10,551 nucleotides of DNA, from positions 1 through 10,551 of the forward strand of contig JANMNW010000315.1 in assembly GCA_031368515.1 (NCBI GenBank), written 5' to 3'. Within the stretch, counting starts at the first letter, position 1. Each line of letters starts with the position of its first letter. This document shows, piece after piece, positions 1-5,404 of this stretch. The translations under genes and the position numbers were made by a program. The notes beneath the pieces are model-generated. The model was given only the letters and a program-made list of their open reading frames with translations. It did not search any database and was not told where the DNA came from. This DNA comes from CANJQH01 sp031368515. GTDB lineage: Bacteria; Chloroflexota; Anaerolineae; J036; Brachytrichaceae.

Positions 1-291
1 CATTCGTGCGTGGGCCAGGAGGCGATTGCGGCGGGCGCGTGTGCCGCACTCGACCCGGACGACGCGATCATCACGCATCACCGCGGCCACGGACATTGCA
101 TTGCCAAGGGAGCGGAGTTGCCCCGGATGATGGCGGAGCCAAATCGGCCAGCTGGGCCACATTTCAGTGCAGGTCTTCGGTCCGCCGTTGATGGCGAGTG
201 TATTGCCCATGGCGCGCACGATTATGGCGCAACGCTTCGAATTTGCATGCATACAATCGCAACGACATGCCTAACAGCACCCTATGCCTAA
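1..291 (+). CDS. Partial, disrupted E1 alpha subunit of a thiamine-diphosphate 2-oxoacid (pyruvate/acetoin) dehydrogenase
   Basis: The frame is open from base 1, so the true start lies outside the window. Its first 46 residues follow the E1 alpha family closely: GQEAIAAG, then an ALDPDD segment, then HHRGHGHCIAKGAEL and RMMAE. These are the conserved block around the active-site histidines of the pyruvate/acetoin dehydrogenase E1 alpha subunit, which decarboxylates a 2-oxoacid with thiamine diphosphate and passes the acyl group to the E2 lipoyl domain. The family normally continues with a phenylalanine-glycine-arginine stretch and a KGGSMH motif. Here nothing resembling that follows position ~136. 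The rest of the frame to the TAA at 289-291 is unlike the family and overlaps the next gene. So only a fragment is present, from truncation, rearrangement or an assembly join. The family call is firm; whether the gene is functional is doubtful. Confidence 0.7.
   Translation, partial: HSCVGQEAIAAGACAALDPDDAIITHHRGHGHCIAKGAELPRMMAEPNRPAGPHFSAGLRSAVDGECIAHGAHDYGATLRICMHTIATTCLTAPYA
131..274 (+). pseudogene. Coding-like stub, possible C-terminus of a different upstream gene
   Basis: A second frame opens after a stop at 128-130 and runs to the TAA at 272-274. That TAA overlaps the ATG of the deacetylase at 267 by 8 bases, the kind of stop/start overlap usual in operons. Its middle (GHISVQVFGPPLMA, then PMARTIMAQRF) looks like real protein and faintly resembles the C-terminal end of luciferase-like (LLM) flavin oxidoreductases. 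The stub begins exactly where the E1 alpha match ends, so the two may be joined by a deletion or a chimeric assembly. The LLM suggestion is weak. Confidence 0.25.
252..257 (+). promoter_or_regulatory. Possible -10 element (TACAAT) of the deacetylase gene
   Basis: TACAAT lies 9 nt before the ATG at 267. There is no Shine-Dalgarno sequence before that ATG and no convincing -35 hexamer, so a leaderless or very short-leader transcript is one reading. Chance occurrence cannot be excluded. Confidence 0.3.
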
Positions 292-1100
292 CCTTTGATT
301 TCGACGCGCTTTCAGTCTGGTTTAGCTATCCCCATACCACGCCGTCGATGCTGTCGCGCGGAGAATATGGCGCGCGCGTGGGTGTGCCGCGTGTGTTGCA
401 CTTGCTCAAACGCTACGATCTGCGTTGCACGTTCTTTGTACCGGGCCACACAATGGACTCTTTTCCTCGCGAGGTCGAAGCCATCCAGGCCGGCGGACAC
501 GAAATCGCCCATCACTCCTATGCGCACATCGACCCAAGCGGCCAGACTCCGGACGAAGAACGCGCCGACATGCAGCGCGCGCTCGATTCTCTCAAGCGCA
601 TCGGCGTGGCACCGCGTGGCTTTCGTTCGCCATCAGCAGACTTCTCCGGCGCAACGCTGGGCTTGCTCGAGACATTTGGCTTTGACTACGACTCAAGCCT
701 GATGGCTGACGATTTTCGGCCATATCATCCGCGCCAGGGCGATCAAGTGTCACAACAGCAGCCGCTCGTGCGCGGTCGCGAGAGCGCGCTCTGGGAACTG
801 CCCATGAGCTTTGAGCTCGACGACTGGGTGCACTTCCAATTCAACTTTAGTCCGTATCGCAACGGCACCTCCGCGCCCAGCAAAGTGTTTGAAATTTGGT
901 CGGAAGAACTCGACTGGATGGATGCCAGTGTCGAAGGCGGCATTTTGACTGTGGCGATGCATCCGCAGGTGATCGGCCGCGGCCACCGCATCGCCCTGCT
1001 TGAGCGCTTCATTCAGCACGGTCTGGCGCGCGGCGTCGGCTTTTCGCGCATGGATGCGGTCGTCGATGCGCTCGCGGCGCCGAAGCAGAATCGGCGTTGA
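267..1100 (+). CDS. Polysaccharide deacetylase (CE4) family protein, PgdA/PuuE-like
   Basis: The predicted protein has 277 residues and a CE4 metal-dependent amide hydrolase fold, which removes N-acyl or amide groups from sugars or small cyclic amides. Visible motifs are TFDFD at 9-13 (D11 likely catalytic base, D13 metal ligand), HSYAH at 83-87 (H83 and H87 metal ligands), RSP at 120-122, and MHP at 231-233 (H232 the late catalytic histidine). The SPSADFS and SSLMADD segments and the WELPMSFELDD stretch resemble the Helicobacter PgdA/PuuE branch rather than NodB proteins. ATG 267 was chosen because it places TFDFD near the N-terminus, as in this branch; longer in-frame extensions have no family-like sequence. 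There is no signal peptide, so it probably acts in the cytoplasm, which favours a small substrate over cell-wall glycan. It ends 1 nt from the convergent DUF402 gene. Family firm, substrate unknown. Confidence 0.9.
   Translation: MPNSTLCLTFDFDALSVWFSYPHTTPSMLSRGEYGARVGVPRVLHLLKRYDLRCTFFVPGHTMDSFPREVEAIQAGGHEIAHHSYAHIDPSGQTPDEERADMQRALDSLKRIGVAPRGFRSPSADFSGATLGLLETFGFDYDSSLMADDFRPYHPRQGDQVSQQQPLVRGRESALWELPMSFELDDWVHFQFNFSPYRNGTSAPSKVFEIWSEELDWMDASVEGGILTVAMHPQVIGRGHRIALLERFIQHGLARGVGFSRMDAVVDALAAPKQNRR
1078..1096 (+). terminator. Short GC hairpin at the convergent gene ends (weak terminator candidate)
   Basis: CGCCGA (1078-1083) pairs with TCGGCG (1091-1096) across a 7-nt AGCAGAA loop. It lies in the last codons of the deacetylase gene, just before the 1-nt gap to the convergent DUF402 gene. 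It lacks a proper T tract on either strand, so an intrinsic-terminator role is doubtful. Confidence 0.2.
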
Positions 1101-1101
1101 A

Positions 1102-1737
1102 TTATGCCTCCCAGTCACGCGGCAGACGAGGCGCCATCCAGTGTGAAGGCGGCTTATAGTTGATCCAGGTTTCGTCAAATGGATACGAACGCGCTGTCAT
1201 TTGCGTCAACAGCGGCTCCGTGGCGCGATTGATTTGCGCCGTCCATTCGGGCATGATGAAGCCCGCCGCGATACCTCGCTGATAGTCTTCCTCGTCTTTC
1301 CAGCGCCAGCGCCCATCGGGTTCCATGACAATATCGAGCTCAAGATCAAAGCTGTCAAATCCAACTGACGTTCGCCGCAGCGGCAGCTGGAAATTCACAT
1401 AGTAGCAGTCAAACGCTCCCGTGGCTTCGGGCCAGAAGTACATGACCGAGTACCAGTCATCGGGACGCACCACCATCAGCATCCTGTTATCGCGCCAGAT
1501 GCTGGGCCGCAGCACCCAGTCATCATCGCGCTGCACGGCCCAACGATCCCATCGCCGTTCCGCGCTTGCCCACAGCATTTCCGGCTTGTGAATTTCCGCG
1601 CCGGGCATAACGAGAAGCGCGGTTTCCTCGGCCGTATCGTCTACTACATATGCGGCCTGCGCAATCAGCACTCGGTCGTTGACCATCCAGCGGTAGGCCA
1701 CAACATCGCCGGGCCGCCAGTGCTTATCGTCCGCCAT
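1102..1737 (-). CDS. DUF402 domain protein (FomD-like phosphatase fold)
   Basis: This protein has 211 residues. The C-terminal half carries the DUF402 signature: YYVNFQLPLRR at 112-122, GFDSFDLELD at 126-135, EPDGRWRW at 139-146, then DEEDY at 148-152. Characterised DUF402 members include FomD, which hydrolyses a cytidylyl intermediate in fosfomycin synthesis, and nucleoside di/triphosphate phosphatases. All use metal-binding acidic residues in the block seen here (D131, E133, D135 and D148-E150 are candidates). The usual DLDLD run reads DLELD. The N-terminal third (HWRPGDVVAYRW) is a beta-rich lead-in as in DUF402 proteins. ATG 1737 was chosen because it lies inside the last codons of the upstream dehydrogenase gene (14-nt overlap), indicating translational coupling. 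The frame stays open further upstream but only as a shadow of that gene. Phosphatase activity is inferred, and the substrate is unknown. Confidence 0.8.
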   Translation of the reverse strand: MADDKHWRPGDVVAYRWMVNDRVLIAQAAYVVDDTAEETALLVMPGAEIHKPEMLWASAERRWDRWAVQRDDDWVLRPSIWRDNRMLMVVRPDDWYSVMYFWPEATGAFDCYYVNFQLPLRRTSVGFDSFDLELDIVMEPDGRWRWKDEEDYQRGIAAGFIMPEWTAQINRATEPLLTQMTARSYPFDETWINYKPPSHWMAPRLPRDWEA

Positions 1738-2467
1738 AGATCGCCATGCCGCCGTCGATGGCCAGGCCGTGGCCAGTGATGAATGAGGCCTCGTCGGAAG
1801 CGAGAAACACCATGCCGTTGGCCACCTCCACGCACTCGCCGATGCGCTTGAGGGCATGAATCTCCGACCAGTATTTTTCCTGGCCAGCGTCGATGCTCTC
1901 CGGATACAAGCGAATGGTTCCCGGCAGGATGGCGTTGACGCGAATAGCGGGCGCCAGATCGGCGGCAAGCTGCCGCATCAACGCCATCTGTCCGCCTTTG
2001 CTGGTGGCATAGGCCGCCGCATTAAAGAAACCTTTGATGGCTTGAATTGAGCTGATGATGACCATCGACGCGCCGTGTTGCTTTCGCAGGTGCTGCGCGC
2101 CATGATGCGCCAGGTGATACGACGCGCTCAGATTCACCGCCAGCACGCGCTCCCACAATTCCGGTGTGGTGGCTTCGACATGCCCATACTGGTGCACGCA
2201 GGCGTTGCTCACAATGCAATCGAGACGGCCAAAGTCGCGCACGGTACGCGCGATCAGATCGCCCACCGCCGCATGATCTGACACATCCGTTGCATCAAAG
2301 CGGGCGCCGCACTGGACGGCCAGCGCCTCGCCGCGCACCCGATCGATGTCGACCGCCACCACCTGCGCGCCCTCTTCGCTGCAACGCTTAACCGTGGCGG
2401 CGCCAATGCCATGCGCGCCGCCTGTGACGATTATTACCTTTCCGCGTAGCCGATCCATCCGCGCCAT
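1724..2467 (-). CDS. Short-chain dehydrogenase/reductase (classical SDR)
   Basis: At 247 residues this is the normal length for a classical SDR. It shows the Rossmann TGGAHGIG motif at 15-22, D40 at the end of the second strand (favouring NAD(H)), the DATDV segment at 58-62, N112, the catalytic S140 in an SSIQA context, and YATSK with Y153 and K157. LPGTI follows in the expected place, and GHGLAIDGG is the usual C-terminal signature. The usual NNAG motif is SNAC (87-90), a mild departure that keeps the key asparagine. The enzyme would interconvert an alcohol and a ketone. ATG 2467 directly abuts the TGA of the ferritin-like gene with no intervening base, so the two are surely co-transcribed; M4 is an alternative start. 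The gene overlaps the following DUF402 gene. Likely substrates are products of the neighbouring ferritin-like enzyme, but that is inference. Confidence 0.95.
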   Translation of the reverse strand: MARMDRLRGKVIIVTGGAHGIGAATVKRCSEEGAQVVAVDIDRVRGEALAVQCGARFDATDVSDHAAVGDLIARTVRDFGRLDCIVSNACVHQYGHVEATTPELWERVLAVNLSASYHLAHHGAQHLRKQHGASMVIISSIQAIKGFFNAAAYATSKGGQMALMRQLAADLAPAIRVNAILPGTIRLYPESIDAGQEKYWSEIHALKRIGECVEVANGMVFLASDEASFITGHGLAIDGGMAIYGGR

Positions 2468-3874
2468 TCACTCGCCTATGTAATGCTCAAGATCTTCGCG
2501 GCTGATGACAAACAGATCGCCGTCCGGTTTCACCGCTCCCAGGCTGACTAGGCATTCGGTGAACAACTCGCGCGTGCGCAGCTCCAAATCCTGCATCGTT
2601 TTGTCAGTCATGATCTTGATGATGCCCTGCCCTTTGCGCACATGCGTGCGTTCGTCCGAACGAATGAAGTCGCTGATGTGCACGAGCGCAGCATCGTCCG
2701 AGTCGCGCGCTTTGTCGATGAACTCGTTGATCGTCTTGATCACGCCGACTTCGCCAAACAGGTTGATCTCGGCCATGGCGTATTCGGGCTCCATCGGGCC
2801 GCGGCAGGTGCTGCTGGTGAGCCGGTTGGGCAACTCATACGGGTCGTAGCCCATCGTCTGCATGGTGCGATAGCCAATTTCGGTATGTCGCGACTCATCC
2901 CAGGTAATGCGCGCCAAGTCATACTCGGCTTGCCAATCCTTAAAGCGAATGTCCCAGATAAAGGTGCCGAAGGCTTCGATTGCATCTACTTCATCGCGCT
3001 GCGCGCGCACAAATCGCAGCCGCAAGGCCTCGTAGGTGCCGGCCGGGAATCGCGCCGTGCCATCCGCCAGATCGTAGTCGCCGGTCAAATAAAAAGTGTC
3101 GAATCGCGAATCGCGCAGCGGCATGTCGCCGCGCACATAGGGCTTGTCGTCGATGCGCAGGTGCGGTCGCTCGCCGCGCGCATCGCTGCCGCTCACGCCG
3201 CCGATGCTGGCCAGAACGCGTGACAGGTGCCAGCGCCATTGTTCCAGGCGCGATTCATCCACGCCGCCGTCGATATAGGCGTTGATGGCGGCGTCGGCCC
3301 AGGCGAGCATCGGTTCAAAGTCAACCAGAATCTGCTTCATGATGCGGATGGTCGGCGCATCGGTCACCGGGCAGGTGTCGTCGATGTGATGGCGATAGGC
3401 AGTTTCGAGTGCGCGCCCAAGCACTTGATGCACACCGACCAGCAGTTCTGGCACGTCGGCTGCGGAGAGCATCTCGTTGATAAACTGATCGATCTCGGCA
3501 TCGCGAAAATCGTCGACGGTGGCCTTGCGCGTTTCCTGTTCGGTCAAGCGTTCCCGAAAGCGGCGCGCAGCGTCGGCGTGCCAGAAAATGTGGCGACCGG
3601 TTTCGACCTTCACCTCAAAATCGGGGATGCTAAGCGTCCATGATCCCAGGCCGTGCATCAGGCAGCGCTCGATGTAAAAGTAACGCAACAAGCGGCGCGC
3701 ATTTTCGTCGACGCCGAACTTACCGCCCATCTTGCGCATGTCGCGCGGAAATCGGTACGGGTATGTGGCGCGGCGAGCCGCTGCTGCCGCGCGCTGCTCG
3801 GGCCGTGACGCGCTTGCAAATACTTTGTTGGTGCTGTGGCCATTCGCATGGCCGTTAGATTTTGTGTCAGACAT
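2468..3874 (-). CDS. Large ferritin-like (probable di-iron) protein, two-module
   Basis: The predicted protein has 468 residues. The C-terminal half looks like a complete four-helix di-iron bundle: acidic residues at E295/E300, DESRH at 326-330 (E327 and H330), E375 in NLFGEVG, and DERTH at 407-411 (E408 and H411). That is the E, ExxH, E, ExxH ligand pattern of ferritin-like oxidases and oxygenases. The N-terminal half has similar helical character: E69 in YIERCLMHGLGSW, E91 and H95 before FWHADAARR, E157 in ALETAY, and DAPTIRIMKQILVDFEP at 172-188. This looks like a second, degenerate bundle whose fourth metal motif is lost. Residues 5-35 are low complexity (Asn/Gly/His, then Ala/Arg). ATG 3874 was chosen because AGGAGG lies 6 nt upstream; an in-frame extension to 3940 crosses that site. 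It is the first gene of the operon with the SDR and DUF402 genes. No signal peptide. The exact reaction is unknown; oxidation or oxygenation of a small molecule is the best inference. Confidence 0.75.
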   Translation of the reverse strand: MSDTKSNGHANGHSTNKVFASASRPEQRAAAAARRATYPYRFPRDMRKMGGKFGVDENARRLLRYFYIERCLMHGLGSWTLSIPDFEVKVETGRHIFWHADAARRFRERLTEQETRKATVDDFRDAEIDQFINEMLSAADVPELLVGVHQVLGRALETAYRHHIDDTCPVTDAPTIRIMKQILVDFEPMLAWADAAINAYIDGGVDESRLEQWRWHLSRVLASIGGVSGSDARGERPHLRIDDKPYVRGDMPLRDSRFDTFYLTGDYDLADGTARFPAGTYEALRLRFVRAQRDEVDAIEAFGTFIWDIRFKDWQAEYDLARITWDESRHTEIGYRTMQTMGYDPYELPNRLTSSTCRGPMEPEYAMAEINLFGEVGVIKTINEFIDKARDSDDAALVHISDFIRSDERTHVRKGQGIIKIMTDKTMQDLELRTRELFTECLVSLGAVKPDGDLFVISREDLEHYIGE

Positions 3875-3880
3875 AAGTTG

Positions 3881-3886
3881 CCTCCT
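3881..3886 (-). promoter_or_regulatory. Perfect Shine-Dalgarno site of the ferritin-like gene
   Basis: The minus strand reads AGGAGG, then 6 nt, then ATG at 3874. This decides the start over the longer in-frame extension. It is by far the strongest ribosome-binding site in the window; most other genes have weak sites or none. Confidence 0.85.
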
Positions 3887-3889
3887 GAA

Positions 3890-3906
3890 CTGCCGCCGCG
3901 CGGCAG
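3890..3906 (-). promoter_or_regulatory. GC-rich hairpin directly upstream of the Shine-Dalgarno site
   Basis: CTGCCGC (3890-3896) and GCGGCAG (3900-3906) are perfect inverted repeats around a 3-nt loop. In the minus-strand leader the hairpin ends 3 nt before AGGAGG. It could be a translation-control or mRNA-stabilising element, or a protein site in DNA form. No riboswitch class is recognised. The rest of the 3907-4070 divergent spacer shows nothing else I can support. Confidence 0.35.
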
Positions 3907-4070
3907 ACCCGAACCATGCCACATCCTGCCAGAAGTGCAAGCCCGAAATTCACATCCATGCTTCTGCGCATTTTCCATTGGGGATCTCGCTTTGCCTAAT
4001 CCGCTGGATTTCGTGCGGCAGTCCAAATTTGAACGTTCGGGCATCCAGCCGGCACTTTCCGGATCAGTTC

Positions 4071-4076
4071 TAAACT
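4071..4076 (+). promoter_or_regulatory. Possible -10 element (TAAACT) of the small membrane protein gene
   Basis: TAAACT lies 6 nt before the ATG at 4083. No Shine-Dalgarno sequence is present, so transcription could begin at or near the start codon (leaderless). No clear -35 hexamer is seen. Confidence 0.3.
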
Positions 4077-4082
4077 GCCTGC

Positions 4083-4418
4083 ATGGAAAATATTGGAATG
4101 TTCATTGGACCGCTGCTTGTGCAAATTCCCCTGCTCATCGCCTTGGGCGTTGGAATTCTGCTGGCGGCGCTGCGTTGGAACCGGCACCCGCAAGTGTCCA
4201 AATGGGCGATCATTGGCTTCGGCGGCATGATGTTTAACGTCATTGTGTTTGGCGCGCTGTCGCCGCTCGTCGTCTCGACTTTGAGCCGCTCAGGCGAAAG
4301 CGCAACGTCGATCGGCACCACCCTGGCTTTCATCAGCATTGCCGGCGGCCTGCTCGGCGTCATTTGGTGGGGCTGCATCATCGCAGCAGTGTTTGGCTCG
4401 CGCGAGAAGGCTATGTAA
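4083..4418 (+). CDS. Small membrane protein, three predicted helices, unrecognised
   Basis: I do not recognise this 111-residue protein. It is strongly hydrophobic, with three likely membrane helices at about 7-30, 41-64 and 78-104, a short basic loop after the first (RWNRHPQVSKW) and a serine/threonine-rich loop (STLSRSGESATS) before the third. The C-terminus (GSREKAM) is polar and probably cytoplasmic. The start is ATG 4083, just after a TAAACT hexamer and without a Shine-Dalgarno site. It stands alone on the plus strand, divergent from the ferritin-like operon across a 208-nt spacer and convergent with the DMT transporter gene, 14 nt away. That it is a real gene is supported by its regular amphipathic pattern, GC-rich third positions and clean fit between neighbours. 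No function can be assigned. Confidence 0.7.
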   Translation: MENIGMFIGPLLVQIPLLIALGVGILLAALRWNRHPQVSKWAIIGFGGMMFNVIVFGALSPLVVSTLSRSGESATSIGTTLAFISIAGGLLGVIWWGCIIAAVFGSREKAM

Positions 4419-4432
4419 GCTGCGCTTCCGTG

Positions 4433-5404
4433 TCACTTTTCGGCCTCCAGCGCAGAGCGCACTTTGGCTGCGTTCCGGCTGATCAACACGATGCCGCAAC
4501 CCGCCAGCAGCGCCAGCCCGCTCCACAGTTGGCCGGCTGTCGGCAATTCATTCAGCACTTCATAGCCAAACAACCCGACAAACACGGGCGAGATCAGCCA
4601 GACCAGGTTGACCACAATTAATCCGAAACGCTTGACCGCGGCCAGATATAGCGCGCTTCCCGTCAACAAGCCATACGCGCCCGAAAGAACCAGCAGGACA
4701 GTAAGCCAGGTCGGCGCGGTCGCCAATCGCGCCGGTTCGCCAAATACAAACGCCAATACACTGTAGATTAAACCGCCTGCCACGCCAAGCGATCCGCTCA
4801 GCACAAACGGATGCGCGTCAGAAACTGCGTGCTTCAAGAACAGCTGCGGGATGGCGTTGAGCAAAAACGACAGCAGCAGCATGGCGATGCCCAAGCCATA
4901 TCCGCCCGTGTCGGTCAGAGTTGACGCGCGCGCGCTCTGCGCCAACGCCAACCCGGCAGTGCCGCCCAGCAACAGCGGCGCGGCCAGCCAGAACGAACTG
5001 CTGCGCAGCACGCGCCGCTCATCGGCAAAGACCAGCGCGGCAAGCACGCTCATCAGCGGCAGGCTCAGCGTGCCAAGCAGCGACGCCACCAGCGCCGGTA
5101 TGCGCGAAATCGCTTCGTTGGTCAGCCAGCCCGGCACAATGCCCAACAACGTCGTGACCAGCAACAAGCGCAGTTGACGCGGGTCGCGCGCGAATGTGCG
5201 CAGCTCGCCACGCCACAACACAAACGCAACGCACAGAAGAAACAGACCGCCGCTGAGCGAGCGGACGCCCGCTACGGTCCACGGGTCAAACGTGCGCAGC
5301 AGATAGCGCAGCATCACGCTGACCAGGCTGCCCAGCATCGGGTAAGCCAACAGCACCAAGAGGCCGGCTTCCGGCTGCGGCGCCAAAGCGCCCTTCGGAC
5401 TCAT
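4433..5404 (-). CDS. EamA/DMT-superfamily transporter
   Basis: This 323-residue protein has about ten hydrophobic helices arranged as two EamA-like halves of five. The first half includes LLAYPMLGSLVSVMLRYLL and PWTVAGVRSLSGGLFLL, with the typical arginine in the second or third helix. The second half begins at about residue 170 with GYGLGIAMLLLSFLLNAIP. It contains a YLAAVKRFGLIVVNLVWLIS segment, close to the family's PxxAxxxxxxxP-like late helices, and ends in the inner-membrane helix LWSGLALLAGCGIVLI. EamA proteins export or import small metabolites such as amino acids, sugars or nucleotide-sugars. The ATG overlaps the stop codon of the glycosidase gene (ATGA, 4 nt), so translation of the two is coupled. 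This makes a glycoside, sugar or aglycone plausible as cargo, but that is inferred from position only. The last 15 residues are charged and cytoplasmic. Confidence 0.9.
   Translation of the reverse strand: MSPKGALAPQPEAGLLVLLAYPMLGSLVSVMLRYLLRTFDPWTVAGVRSLSGGLFLLCVAFVLWRGELRTFARDPRQLRLLLVTTLLGIVPGWLTNEAISRIPALVASLLGTLSLPLMSVLAALVFADERRVLRSSSFWLAAPLLLGGTAGLALAQSARASTLTDTGGYGLGIAMLLLSFLLNAIPQLFLKHAVSDAHPFVLSGSLGVAGGLIYSVLAFVFGEPARLATAPTWLTVLLVLSGAYGLLTGSALYLAAVKRFGLIVVNLVWLISPVFVGLFGYEVLNELPTAGQLWSGLALLAGCGIVLISRNAAKVRSALEAEK

Noticed and set aside
1102..1968. A longer reading of the DUF402 gene beginning at 1968 (288 residues)
   Set aside because: The extra N-terminal part lies wholly inside the SDR gene in another frame, is arginine/serine-rich and unlike the family. 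ATG 1737 gives a natural DUF402 start.
3875..3940. A 22-residue N-terminal extension of the ferritin-like protein from 3940
   Set aside because: It would translate through the hairpin and the AGGAGG site; the strong ribosome site 6 nt before ATG 3874 decides the start.
4419..4480. GCGC-rich partial inverted repeat (CTGCGC/GCGCAG) between the convergent membrane protein and EamA genes
   Set aside because: There are only six paired bases, a loop of about 24 nt and no T tract, so it is not a supported terminator.
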